Of a DNA stretch of 64,000 nt, positions 38,201 to 52,238 are shown piece after piece. Position 1 is the first letter of the stretch. Every line of letters starts with the position of its first letter. A program made the position numbers and the translations under genes. The notes beneath the pieces were generated by a model. That model ran no database searches, was not told the DNA's origin, and was given only the letters and a program-made list of their open reading frames with translations. Origin of the DNA: Trichostrongylus colubriformis (taxonomy: Eukaryota; Nematoda; Chromadorea; Rhabditida; Trichostrongylidae); contig OZ022259.1 of NCBI GenBank assembly GCA_963978905.1, forward strand, positions 930,001 to 994,000, written 5' to 3'.

Positions 38201-41200
38201 CGAATTATTAAATTACACTTGAATTGATTTATTGATTAGAACAGAATATCCGTGGCCATTCAACTAACGGGTGCTTCGATAGGTCGTTGAAATTTCACTT
38301 ACGCGCGCCCACCCATCTCTCCACTCGCGCGCAACACATTTTCCCTAATTGCACAACGACCCGCCGCCAGCCAGCCGCCTATGGTCGAGTGACGCGAGCG
38401 CGAAAAGAGGCCGAGTGGATGACCTTGTTTTTTTTTTCGTTGGCGTGTGGTTCTCGCGAATGAAACCTGCCTTCGCTTCCCCAACGACAACTGTACACTG
38501 TGCGCGTCATTTTCACTGAGGGGCGCGTTGAAATGAGATATTTGAGTGGTTCAAGGGATGGCTGTGATTGGTTGAGACTTGCGCACTTTGTGCTAGGAGT
38601 GTGTTACCTCGTCTAGCCCTCAATCGGCTGATTTCGTTCCATTTCTGAGTCCCTTCTCAAGTATCTTTGCGATGCTTTCGTTTATGGCCTTCTACCACTT
38701 TTTATGGCGTTCATAGGCACCCTGAACGAGAAAAAAAAGGCCCATCGAGCTCATATTGGCTCCGTACTTTTTAGGCGCTCCTCAAAGTGAGACGGGAAGC
38801 GCTCAATATGATAACAGCAACTTCTACTTTATGGTGGTCGTGGCAACCGCAAAGATTAGATCTCGCCATGATTTTGCAGTTGTGTAAAGTTAAACTGGAT
38901 GTAGTTGCTGTCAGTTCGATTGTATAGTTTAAAAAGAGGTTTGAGAAGTGGTTCGACTTGTGGTTTCAAGGCTCAGTGGCGCTCTGTTCCACGTAGTCCA
39001 GGGTTGAATTGTTCATGCCGAAATGTCCTTAGGTCGACCACGACGAGAGCGCTGTAGTCCACGTTAGACAAGTGGGAAAGATTGGTGGCCACTGACTCTT
39101 TCAAAGCATAAAATTTTCCGTTCCAGTGCTGTTGCTATAGATATAACCGTTGGCGTGACGGCGATGTGACTAATCGATCACTACTATGCATATTCATGAT
39201 GGGGTGTGAGAATTACGAATCGGCCACAGCAATGTTCACATGACAGTGTACGTGGGCTGAAAGTGTGATGTAACGTAGTTTGACACTGACGATAGAGAGA
39301 TTACTTGAAATGTGAGCTGTTTTCTCGAAGCGGAAGAAACAGGTGATAGTCTACCGATCAGCTGTTGACCGCACTGGCAAGCTCCCAACGGTTTTTTACG
39401 TTCGCTCCGTGGAGGCGTTTGTGCGGCAGGATGTTTTCACATCGCAGACAAGGGTGCAGGGGTGTGCCTGCGTGTGAATGTTGTATTTTTGCGTCACATG
39501 ATCTCATTCACAGCTGCGCGCCGCAGCAGGCAGTTGAAGATCCGCTGGCTGATGATGCCGAGTGTATGCAGTGGTGATCTCCGCCCTCTGTGCAAACGCC
39601 TGTTGTTGATTGAGGGAGAGAGGGTGCGGCGACAAGGGATTGTGCATTGACATACGCGGGCCCACCCACCGGATGTTTTCGAGCGAGTTCGGGGAACAGC
39701 TGAAGATTGATGTTCCAGGCAAGACATGCCTTCGACATCACTTTTTGAGGCGGTGCGGGCTCTAATCTGTGCGCAGCGCTGCGGGCGGCATAGTGAACCA
39801 CACTACGAAAGAGTGGTTTGTAGTGCTAGGAAACAGGGCTATCCGGATTAACAGGATTGTGACAGGATTAGCCGCACGCAAACGATATTAATTCCTCGTG
39901 GGAGATCGTGAGAGCTAAATTTCTTAAGTGATACAGTGAAATGAACGTTATTTATGTGGAACGCAGTTCGTCACAATTTGCGTTTTGATGACTTAGTTCA
40001 TGGTATAATATATTGCTAATCAGAAGCACATAAAAGTCATTAAGTGGAAACTGAATGGAAAACTTATTCGTCTTTCATGACCTAAGTTTTATTTTTCAGC
40101 AATGGCATCATTGGAATCGCAAAGTCGGACTCGTCGGCCACATGTACGCCTAGTCTTCCGCTTGGTGTCGTGACGCCACCGGGTACAGCACAGCAGACAC
40201 CGCACACGCCGTTATCGGCGGATTCAAAACCGCACACTACCTCTGCTGAATGTGGGTTCATGTTTTTACCTTCATACTACTTTTTTTGTTATATGAGATC
40301 GGTTGAAGTACTTATCGACTAGGCAGTTTTCCAAGAAAACCACTGAATGTGGCCATTTTTGATTTCCCGGCCGGGAAATATCAAAATCGTCATAGTAATG
40401 AATTTCTTGTGGAATGTCTAAAAGTTACTCAGTAGGGTCAGGTCACCAACACACGGGGAACCATACTTGATTGGTATTTGCGGTAGGCTAGGCTGGGAGG
40501 TAAAAATGTTGTAGCCAGCAAGCAACAGTTGACATGCTAACCGTTTCCTCGCCAAGTGCTTGTTTCAGTGTCAGACAGTTCAAGTCCACTGAGATTTTTT
40601 CGCGTTAATTCGCTTGACTACAGCGGAAGCCCTAGCTGGCCGTTTACATATTTTTCAGTGAAGTGCTTTCTGTTCCTGAATGTTTTATCCTGTGCAGTTT
40701 GGTTCTATTTCTGTTTAATCAGGGACATTTTTTGCCGTTTGTTTGCACACCTTTTGATAATGAGGGCATTGTTCACTTCTTTGCTTCCTTGTTATTCCCA
40801 GCTGGGTTGATAGGATCTTCTGCAAGGTTCGTCTGCCGATTCAGATGCTGTAATTGCTGCCAGCGTTCTACAGACCTCAGTATGTCCACTTGAGACCCCG
40901 GAGTCGTGAATGAATATGGCCCAGCCTTACCACATGTGTACAATGCCTCTTGTAACTAGATAGCACAGCCAGAATTGTATTTCTGTGTGAAATTCTGCTA
41001 TCACAGGGCTTCAACAAAGCTCATGGGTCGAGAAGCGAAGATGTCATGATAATGCAACGTTGGCTTGAAGGCTGAATCGAATTGACGACACCTTCCCATC
41101 CAGTTTCTCGCCTATCCTTTTCGATACGCCGGTCTATATATCTTCCGTTGTGTGAAAGAAATGGTCTGAGTTGAAGAGCTTCAGGGGCGAATGTCGCGCG

Positions 41201-44200
41201 TGACTTTTCCCGCTGTTCATCTCCCGTATTATCAGAGTGTGTTGTTCATTTTGTGTTGTAATGTTTATTACAACGTGACAAGTCGATGGTAACAGAGGTT
41301 GCTTCGATGGCTGAAGAGCCGCGTGACTGGCCGCGGCTGTTGCCGACGTTGCTGTTGCTGCTGTGACGATTGCGTGGCATTCGAGAAAAGTGTTGAAGCA
41401 TGTGTGCTCAACTTGATAATTTTGTTGGAAGGTTGAGTGGCGAGTGAGGCGAGTGAGAATGCGGTTGGTCGCTGGAGGAGATGGGTGAGCAACAGAAGAA
41501 AAACAAGGCAGCTTTGATGATGAGCAGTGCAGGCAAGGCGTCATTCATGGAATGGTTTCGGTGCTATCGCAATGAGGGGGAGGGGCATCCCACTGCTGGA
41601 CCCTATTTTGCCTAAGCCAAGAAGGGGAAAGGAGCCCTTTCCTTCCTCCTTTAAGGCTTAGGCGAAAGTATACGCCTGAATGTGCAGATTGCCTCATGGA
41701 CTCTCTAGGATGCTTAGATAAGCAGCTTTTTATAGGATGCCCCTCCCCCCTCATTGCGATAGCACCATGGTTTCGTGAGAGAAAGGCATTAACTACCGTT
41801 GAATAATTACTCCGGGGTGAACTAACTTGGGAACAGCAACAGCTGAAACGAGAAGGCTATGTCGTTCTGGACGAGTGCCGTGTAAGGCGACGGTTCCCGC
41901 AATTTTCACTCGTTTCTCGTTTTTCGTATGCTCGGCATTTTGAATAATGGAGTGAACTTGGTCTCAAAAATGCTCAAATGGCGACCGATTCAATCATGTG
42001 GGGACGTCAGTGCTTCCACATTAGATTTCATGGATCTGTCTCCTCTATATCTGTGGCAGCCTAAACAGTATATGATGACACCTAGCGATTTCTCAAAAAA
42101 AAAAATATCGGGAAGAGATTTCCCAACATCAACAACTCGGAATCTTTTCATATGGTTCTTCCTGCTGATAGGTGGAGGTCTAAGTAAGGTACCCCTTGTC
42201 GTAAGAATTGATTGAATGGAAGGGGTTAAAATATGGCAGTTGTTAGGATAGGTTCCAGGTTATCAGGACAGGCTGAGCTCCATGAGATGGAAGCTGTATC
42301 AACCAGAGCACACAATTGCGGTGCCTTTTTTTCTTGGAAAATCAGAAAGCATTCTGTTATTTATCTTCCCGTCTATGCGGACGAGTGTCTTTTTATTTTT
42401 TTTTTCACCCGTTTCCCTCGGAAGCACCATAGTTCACATCGGCTTCTGATGTCACTCAAAGGTCCAATGGCATCCATTATCGTCGTCCTAGCCGTCGTTG
42501 TATTGTGGTTGTATTCATTGCGTTCTGGATGATCATTAGAGTCATAGGATGTGCGTATGTATGTGTAATGCGGCTTTTGATGTGGGTTTTGAACGGAGCG
42601 CGAAGGAGGGACGGATCGTGTGTTTCGCAATATTAGTTGACTTCCGTAGCGATATCTTAAATTGCAAGAATCTATCTTCGTTTCAATGAGCCGTGGTAAC
42701 ATATGAGTTAATCTTCGGCGATTAGCTCGGGGCATCAGAATCATGGGAAATGGTGTGTTCAAATTAGATGATGACTGAGCAGATGAAAATCCTAGAGCTC
42801 GATGTAGCGGGGGATTCCTCATCTGCTGCGCTTAAATATTGCTTAGCTGGTGTGGGGGAAGTGTTAGGTTAAGTGAAGTTTAGCCCAGTATTGTTCCGAG
42901 GAGAAGTTTCTTCTTAATCTCGTCTCCATGACTAATCGTGGTGTTTCTATAGGTGCCCAGCTGAATGAATAGCTCGAAAGCTACTTTCACCATCCATGTA
43001 ATGTTGTAAGGAGATTTAGCTTCTTTTGGTTTGGGCTGTGCGCCGCCAAATGTTGATTAGGCCAGTATTCTCATTCTGTGCGGTGTAGACCGCCATCTGA
43101 CTTGCCAGCCGGGGCTGTTTTCATCCTTAACGTATTTACTGACGTACTTACTGCGTGAAGGACCACCGTTTTTTGAAAATCTCGTCCAGGTTCAGTGGCA
43201 ATGTCTCTTCAGACACCATTCAAAAATGTTCGCTTGTGAAACACCTTTTCATTGATTTCATACTGCCAAGTTGTGCTCCTAATGATGTAACCGCCGCAAT
43301 GAGGGTGGTCGAGCGAAATGATGCCTCCTCCATCGCCTCGACGATGTTATAAAGCGCAAAACTTGCTATGACGCCCTCGGCTTCCATCTATCGGTTTCCA
43401 TTTCAGCCACGCATCCTTCCGATCCTGGCCATCGAGCTTCATCGGCAACACCGTCAGGTAGCGGAGGTAATGGCGTCAATGGGAGTATTGGCAGTGGAGG
43501 AATCGGTGTGGGCATCAATCCATCGTCGTCACTTTTCGTGAACACTTCAACCACGTCGCTTCTCACTCAAGCCGGTCTACTTTCACATCAACTGGCAGCC
43601 AGCCAACAACTTGGGCTCGATCCACTTCGACTCTTGCACAATCCGCAACTGGCAGCGAGCCTTTCCGCTGCGGCTGCTGCTGGAAATCCGTTCCTGGCGT
43701 CCAGTGCGGCCGGCACGGCGATTCCGCTACTTCATATGCTCCAGCAGCAACAGCAGCAGCAACAACAACAGCAACAGCAGCAACAACAACAACAGCATCA
43801 ACAACAACAACAGGTTGGTACATCTCACGATTTGATTGTCCGTTATGTCCATTTATTTCATTGTTTTCTTCACCTTACTTTTTACTTTTCCTTTTTGCGT
43901 AATTCCCATTTTTGCTTCGTTCAACTTTTGAGTGAGGTGAACATGCGCGTGCCTCCTTGGTAGATGCGTTGAGCCAAAACTCCAACGGGCCACGTGGAAA
44001 GAGGTTTTTGTGTACGCCTTCATTTCCATGGGTTAATGGGATGGAATGCCGTAGAGCCAACTCACATAATTCGGAACGTTATGGCGACGCGTTCCATTGA
44101 TTGTTGCTCTCAAAATCCCCGAATGTGTGTCTGCGTCTCGTCTCCTCTAGTATCTACAGTCAGGCGCTTAGTCACAAGTTTACATAACCTGAGTTTACTC

Positions 44201-47200
44201 AACTGCTAATGAAGAAGCAGAGCTCTGTGTTCCGCGCTCACTGCTCCGCACAAACCAATCGACACACATGCCAGCGCTCCAGCGATGTTTCGTCATCGTC
44301 GTTGTTTGCGCTCGGTTTGTGTTTGTTCAAGCAGCACGTTTTTTTTTTTCGCGGAGCAGTGTTTAAATATGAGGGAGAGCGGTTTTTTCTGGGTGCGTTG
44401 CAAGGTGACGTAAACGGGTCGTCGTCGGAGCAATAGAATATTCGTTTCGTAGAAATTGTTTGTAACAGATTCAAGCTAGGTACTATTTTTGGCCGTAGAC
44501 GCCAAGGCACTCCGCATATGTTGTAGGACGTTTATGTGTGCATTATTGCTTGGACCCAAGATTATTCGCTGCCGTTCCCTTACATTTTCATGTTTTTCTT
44601 TTTTCAAAAACGCAACGGAAACCCGTGACGGGCTGAAAATTAGCATTGAAATTCTATGCGCAAACAAGGTTTTACTTCTTCGAATTTCGTACTGATTCAC
44701 CGAAGTGAGGAAAGAGATGTGAGCGGATATCGGTCGACAGAGCCCCATCTTCTTTGCGCGCTTATGCGTTCGATAGTTTCCCTTGCGGGGTGTGCTCGTT
44801 CATTGCGCTCGTCTCCTGCTCTCTGGTCGAACGAGTTTGGGCGCTCCATTCGGTGCGTTTTTGTGGACGAATTGGGCTTGTTGTTGTCTGCGCCGCGGTG
44901 AGGGTGGTCTCCAATGGGTCGTCGTCAGCCGGTCTTTTGCACTTTTGCAATGAAAGTGAGTCCGAGCCTCGTCACGTTTCATGGTCCCGCTATTCTGTGC
45001 GAAAACCTCGTTGCGAAAGGAACGAACAACGTGAAGCTTACGTATACTTGATTTCCGGGACTCAGTAATACGTTTTGAGTGGTTAAGGGATTGTACGTGA
45101 AGTACGAATTCTCTCACACTCGTCCATAAGGATGACATGCGCTTTTTATAGGATAGACTTTATGACTTATAGGCTAATCCGTGCCTACCATTCCCGTCTG
45201 GAATCCATAATATAAACATGACATTGACGAGAGCACACGTTATAATGTTTTTCTGCCGACACTAGCCAATCCGGCCACATGGGAGGCCCTTTCTGAAGGG
45301 GCATCTCTAGTGTTCCCGTAGAATTGTCAAAATGGTCTCGTGAGCAATAGCTAATGTCCATTGGCGTAGGAAATGCTGAGAGTTCCAGGGAATCCCCTGA
45401 GATTGTTAACTACTTCAAAGTGTCGGCTTTAGAATAAGCACGAGCGCTCCGAAGAAATGTCGATGCTGTGCCGGCGCGCACGTTTCTCAGCAGCAGTGCT
45501 ATCTTCGACTAGCATTGCATTTGTGCCCACTCAAGCGTGTGCACAATAAAGTTTAGATTGAAGGCGGAAATTGCATTTCGTTGTTCAGTTTTTAGCATGT
45601 TGGCGAAATATTCGCATGACGGCGGAATGAGTTTTTGGAAAAGTTTTCCTTGATCGTGATGTTAATGCTGCAAACGTGTGGCTATTCGAAAGTGGATTGG
45701 CTGAGCGACTGCGATTCCGCAAAGGGAACTGCTATGATTCGAGCAGAAGTCATCTTGGTAATCATATCCGTGGTACTGCGAAGAAACAATTTAGTGGTGG
45801 AGAACATCAACTAGGTTTGAGATGGTTTGCTTCTGTGGTACGGTACCTGGACAGCAGGGGTCGAACCATGTCCTCTCTTCGGCCATCAGCTCCTAGTGAA
45901 TTGATAGTCGAGGTCTAGGTGCAGTGAAACACGGTTAACTCGAGATGATAGATAGCTTTTGAGGAATCGCAGAGCGTCCTGGAAAGTAAACTTTTCTCGA
46001 ATATTTCCTTCTTTGAACATTGTTTCCGGCAAAGCAGTGATGCGGCACTTTCTTGATCTGTTTCAGTGCAAACTTTTCGTGCAAATGTAATTGATATGGT
46101 AAGTGGATGATCTGCATACGCAAACGAGGGAGTAGCGTGGCCGGGGATCGAAAGACCTGAGCTATAGCGACGACGTAACGATTATCAGCTAACACCTTTG
46201 GATGATAGGCCGTGCCACTAGGCGACGTGATTCCTGGTTGACTACGATGGGAGCGGCTTGAGGATATGCGGCGAGATCGAAGGTATTGCGACGCGCTTTC
46301 GCAGTTTTAGGTTGAAGCTCACTCCAAAAAATAGATGCTGTCGATTTCCAAACATTCCTTTCTGTTTATTGGCAACATGCTAACGGGAATCTCGTTCGGA
46401 ACACCCGCATTCTGACGGAAAAGTCGTCCGCGTCGAGAATGAGGCGATAAAAAGGGGGTCGTATTCCTCGCTCTTGTGGCCATTTCCTTCTGTTTTTTTC
46501 ACCATCGTATTACTTATCACCTCGACTTTCGTATTCATTACTTCTTTTCGAAATCGATCCGATTGCGAAAAGGGAAACGCTTTGTTTGCGATTCGAATAT
46601 TTTTGAGTACGCGATGAAGCAAAAAAAATTTTTGGGAGTTCTGTGGAAGCGCAAGGTTTGAACGACCAGGAGAACTCCTTCGCAGCCTGCCGACTCATGT
46701 CAGGAATCAGCTGCATAGTCGGGCTGATATATATTCACAAATCGACGTTGTATAGCCGATAATTAGATGGGGTGAACCAGCGCCCGCTCACTCGAAGCGG
46801 CGATCATTGTCGCTACGACGACCGAGAATGACGTGGTTGAAGATTTACGGCGCGCTCGCAGTGGAGGCAACCAGCTGATGCCAGCGATAAGCCGGTTTAA
46901 TTGCGGTGTCGTGGGGACGGACGCTTTTTAGCGCGTGCGGTCATCGAACGAGTGCATGTGGAGCAGAATCGTTGATGATTCTATATGAAACTTCGAAAAA
47001 TCCATAAATCATTTCACTTTGACAACCACTTATCGTTTCGTAGATTAGCTTTCTGCAATGACCATAAATTTTTAAATGATCATTGGAAATCCAGCTGTCG
47101 ATGGGTTCGCGGAATGCCTTATATGGATTCCATAACCTATAAATTCAAAAGATTACAATTGTTGGAGTGGTGGCGCCGATTTTCCCGCCCTTCCCACGTC

Positions 47201-50200
47201 TTTCATAGAGTCCCTTGGGTGGATCGAGCGAATGCGCTTTCTCGTTGCGATGACGCCTTAGCCGCAAAGTAATCACCACTCAGCCTCTCCACAACAGAGG
47301 GTTCTAGTGAAGTAGGGGACTTTTGTGACAACGCACCCCAATAGGCAGCGAGCGGAAAGGCTCGTTGAGCTGCTGCATACAAATGGGCCCTAATTGGATA
47401 AGGACGCTGTTGCCTTGGCGTGGAAAACGAAATGATTCTCGGCTTGCTGTAATAAACAACTCGACTAGAGGGGCAGTGGGAGAGTCCAACAGCTATTTCT
47501 TAAACGAAAATACTGAAGAGACATTTCGATAAAAGAGGCCCTAACGCTATTGTGGAGGAACCCATTAGGAGTGAGTATCAGAATCGTTCTCAGAGCATAT
47601 TGCCAGTGATCGGTTTTTCGGTCTGTCGCTGACCACTCCCGAAATAGCCAACAACAGCAACGAAAGTTCACCATCGTATGTTAACGGGTGTTCATTCTGT
47701 GTATGCAGGCACAATGCCAGTGATGCCGTTCTATGCACCTTAGCGGAAGCTTCATATTTTTGAATGTGACAGAGGACCAATGACTTCAAATGAGCGACCG
47801 AGCATTTGTAGTGGCTCTGAGAAAGTCCCTGTTTCGTGTTTCTGTAGGCTTAGTGTGCCTATAACTTATCCTCGTAGTTGGACGGAAAGTGCAGAGGCTT
47901 CGCCATAAATAAGCTTCTTGAGCCAATATTTTCGATGTGAGTGACTTCTTTAAAAAATTTTCCAGTAACCATTCATCTCTGATGCTGTTTTTAAATCCCC
48001 GGTTGCATGGCCGAGGTCCTATAAAACATTTGGATGGGGCTTCGCAAAGCTTTCCATATACTGGTTCTTTATTCAAAGGCACCCCACGCGGCAATCAAAA
48101 TAGACACCTCCTTGCGGCACGTAGATCCTTGCGTAATCGTCCGGGCCGCTCAGTTTGCGGTATCGCAGAGCCTCGCGACTATAGGCCTGCTAGACCTCAG
48201 CCGAGCCACACCAACAAAACCGACCTACGCCCAGCGTTGGATGAACCGAATTTCAACGTGTCGTTCACGTGGCGAAGGAAGATGCGAACCATCATGAAAA
48301 CTTATGACAGTAGTTCTTATGATGAAGACAACGTTAGCAGGACGGAACATGTGATATCGTTGAAAATCGAGTGATACCACCAAGCGGAGTCTTGATTCTA
48401 GGCCGTAGTACTCGTACGAGGACTGTTCAGGAAACCTTTTTTGGCATTTTTTTAAAATAAATCGTCCTCGAAAAATGAGTTTCTGTTACTCATTTATTAA
48501 TGTTGTATTTGGCAACCATATTTCCTTGTTTGAGACCACAACCCATGGAGTCAGCGTCCTTTGGAAACCGCCTTTTTTCCGTGACGCCTCGATCGCGAAA
48601 TCTTCGCCCGCTACCTGCACGGTGCTTTACGCGATCTCGCCGCATCCTCCTTTTGAATATTTTTTCAGTGCTTCACTTTCACAGTTTTCTATTACCTCTC
48701 TGATTGCTAGGCTCTCCACGCCATCGCTCCTCATTTCTCATAATTTCAGCAGCAGCAACAACAACAGCAGGCTCTGCAACTTCAGCAGGCTGCGCTAGCC
48801 GCTGCAGCAGCCAGCGGCAACCCCGTGCTGCCACCGACGGGCTTAGGTCCGACGAATGCTTCGACCTTGCCGTTCCCCGCGAACGCCGCTCTTGGTCCTC
48901 AACTGGCCGGTGCTGCACTGCTTGGACGACCGATTGTGCCACCAGCATCATCATTGTTACCAAGGGTAATTTTTATTCAATTTTCCTTTTACTTTTCCAA
49001 TTTGTATAGAAAACCTTTTTGGGCAATAATATCATTACATTGGGTCTCATCAAGGTGATATTGTTGTTGGTGCTTCCGTACAGCTAGGATTTTACGGTTC
49101 ATACGTTTTCGTTGTTTTGATAGCGAATTAGTTCACTCTTAAGCTTGAAGACGCGAACAAACTTCCATCAAGCATGTCTTCTCGCTCAGTCAAATACATG
49201 GCAAGGGCGGAGAAATTCTGTCACACTCGCATGCATTTTTTACGCGAGTGCACATACATAATTATGTTTCCTTCGTCGTCATCGTGATGGCGATGGCATG
49301 CGCTAATCATTAATGCTCTGTCCGTCGTCTGAGCCTCAATCATTCTTCGCTGAGAAATGGGGCACATTCCTGCGGCGAGAGACAGCCTCCCATATCCGCG
49401 AAAATTTTTGGGACACTGGATGTGTGGCTTTCTACGATAGAGAACCGCATGGGGGGCACTTTGACTCTGTCCGGAGGGAACGTCTACTCGGTGCATGTGC
49501 GGCACTCGGGTGTGTTGCAAGTGTTCCGTTTCTAGAGGTCGGCACCGAACTGGGTCACCGCCCTTCGCGAATTGTCCGAATGGTGGCGGGTCCTGCCGTC
49601 TGGGCTCTCCCAGATTTGCCTAAGCCTTTTCAGGGGAGGAGCTTTGGCAGTGTGTTTTTACCTGTCTTTACCTGATTCCAATCCGCCGCGCAACCTGACC
49701 TGACCTCACCAGTCGGAACACTTGCACTCCACCCGCGGCACTCTTCAATCAGTGCCTTACATGATCAGAACGTTACTGCGTCAGAATTTCCAACAAGGAC
49801 CCAGTTCGAGCTCTATCCTAAGCGATTATACCGCCTTGTGGCGCTTCTTATGAGAATCTTTTCAACGTTTTCATCCCTTCCTACGATTGCAGTCCTGGAG
49901 GTGTACACGGCCACTCATTATTCGTCCAGCATATCATTATCACAGTATTCCCTTCGCGAGCAATCAACTTTTTCCACTTAAAAAGGATATGATTATTGTC
50001 CCGGCTCACTACATCTATAATTCATCCGAGTTTTTCAGAAGCCTGGTCGATGGTGTGGAATGCATGTGAAAATTGCGCATGATATCGCCGCATATCGACA
50101 ATCTCAACAACAAAAAGACAAGCAGATCTCTGCCGTGGCACAGGCCGAGCAACGAGTTCGAGCAGCTACCAGTCAGCCACCGTTGTCGGTAGCCAGTACT

Positions 50201-52206
50201 TCGCAAACCTCGGTCTTGCCAACCGGAGTCGACACGACCAGTGCAGCCGCCCAGATGCAGGCCATGCAACAAGCGGCATTGTCGGCGGCCCGAGGCGCCG
50301 TACCGCAACCGCCGCACTGTCTTCCCTCGACTTCGTCCGCGGCGGCAGCTCCTGCAGGGTAAGTCTTCTCTTATTGCAATCCTGGTATGAAGGGTCATCT
50401 TTACAGGTATTAGAACCATTTGATGTGTCTGGGATAAACGATTCAGTGATCACCGCAATCATTTCTGCCCACTATTACGGGTGTTTTTTCGCAAAAGAAC
50501 TTCGGAAAATGCTGACCTGAAACGCGCGTTTTCCACGTGTGCGCAAACCCCTAAACGGGCTGGAACCAACGATTCTCTGTGATCTTGTTCGGAGGGTTCT
50601 TAGAGTGACACGAATGGTTGCGCTGATCCGCTTCTTTTTATATATTTGAAGTAGCGCTCAAGTGGGGTTTGAGTGTAGTGGTGTTGATATACGTGGAGTG
50701 CAAATATTTGCCACGGATGTCGTTTCCTTCGGTTGACTGACTCGCTTTTGTAGCGCTTGATGGTTGACAAACAAATAGGGGTTGAAGGGTGCTCACATGT
50801 GGTGAGAGGGGAACAGCGCGTACGAAATAGGATATCGCCACTTTCATCATTTCGGTTCTATAGAGCTAACCGCTCCGGAGTACTGAAAGTACGCAACTAG
50901 TATTCTCATTGCAGATACCCGACGTTGGCCGGTTTACCGCCACAAGCATTGCAAAGCTTGGCCTTGTCTGGTAATCCACAAATGTTATCGGTGTTGCAAG
51001 AAGCTCGGCGAGTTGCTGCGTGAGTTTATAGTTGTCGTGTGGAACTTGGCAAAGTGCCAACCATTTATTGAATCTTTCTTAGTAATTCTTAGTGTTTCAC
51101 AATTTTAGGACCACTCCGAAGCCACCGCAAGCCCAAATGACTCCACAAAGGCCACCGTCAGCCATGCCGCGGCCCTTACAGCAACCGTCCGGCCTGACGT
51201 TACCTCCCGGACTGGCCACTCTTGGTGCCAGTGGACTGTCGTTAGCGGCTCCAGCCCCTGCCGCCGGCTCGTTAACGAACGGCACTAGTGATGCGGCAGC
51301 TGCTCAGCAAGCGATGTTGCAGGCCATAATGCAACAAATGCAACAGCAACATCAGCAGCAGCTATTGCAGCAGCAACAACAACAGCAAGCAGCAGCGGCC
51401 GCAGCAGCCGCTGCTCAAGCCCAGGCTCAGGCTCAACGAGAACGAGAACAGCGAGAATTGCAAGCACAGCAACAGCAGCAAGCTCAGCAGTTCCAGCAAC
51501 AGGTACTGGTCATTCTCATCCTGTAATTTCGTCCTGGAAGTAAATTTTGTCAAACATTGAGTTGTGCGGGTGTCACGTTCAGCTAGACATTTTCCGATTT
51601 TCTGTTTCATTTTGGCAAAAGCTGAGGAGACATTGTTTCAGGCAGCCCAGCTGGCACGAAACCAACCGCAGGCATCGGGTCTACCTCCTGGACTCAGCGG
51701 CGCTTCTGGACATTTGCTCTTGAATCAAGCCCAGCTACTGCAGTTCCAAATGGTTGGTGCATGCCTGGTTTTTATTGTGTGTCCATTGGACTTCTTTTTT
51801 ATTCTGTTTTTTTTAGCTTCAACAGCTTGATCCAGGAAGGGCAGCAGCGTTCGCAACGGCCCTCCAGCAACATGCTCAGGCTCAGGTCCAGGCACAAGCT
51901 CAGCCCGGTCAGCCATCTCAACTCGATCTCAACATTTATCGTGCCCACATGGAACAACAGCAACAACAACAACAACAGCAAAGTCTGCTGCTGGCTCATG
52001 CTCAAGCACAGGCCCAAGCCCAAGCCCAGGCTCAGGCTCAGCAGCAACAAGCAGCTCAGGCTCAAGCACAGCAACATTCCGTCTCTGGAGCCGTTGATCC
52101 CCGCGAGGCACTTCTGCGGTTGTACAGTCAATCGTCGGCAACGGGTCGAGGTGGCATCGAGGCATTACTGAGCGCTCAACAGGCCGCCGTAGCTGCAGCG
52201 CAACAG

Positions 52207-52238
<32 letters not shown>

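Noticed and set aside
42373..42822. 149-codon minus-strand open frame
   Set aside because: No domain or splice context, and it lies in ordinary intron sequence.
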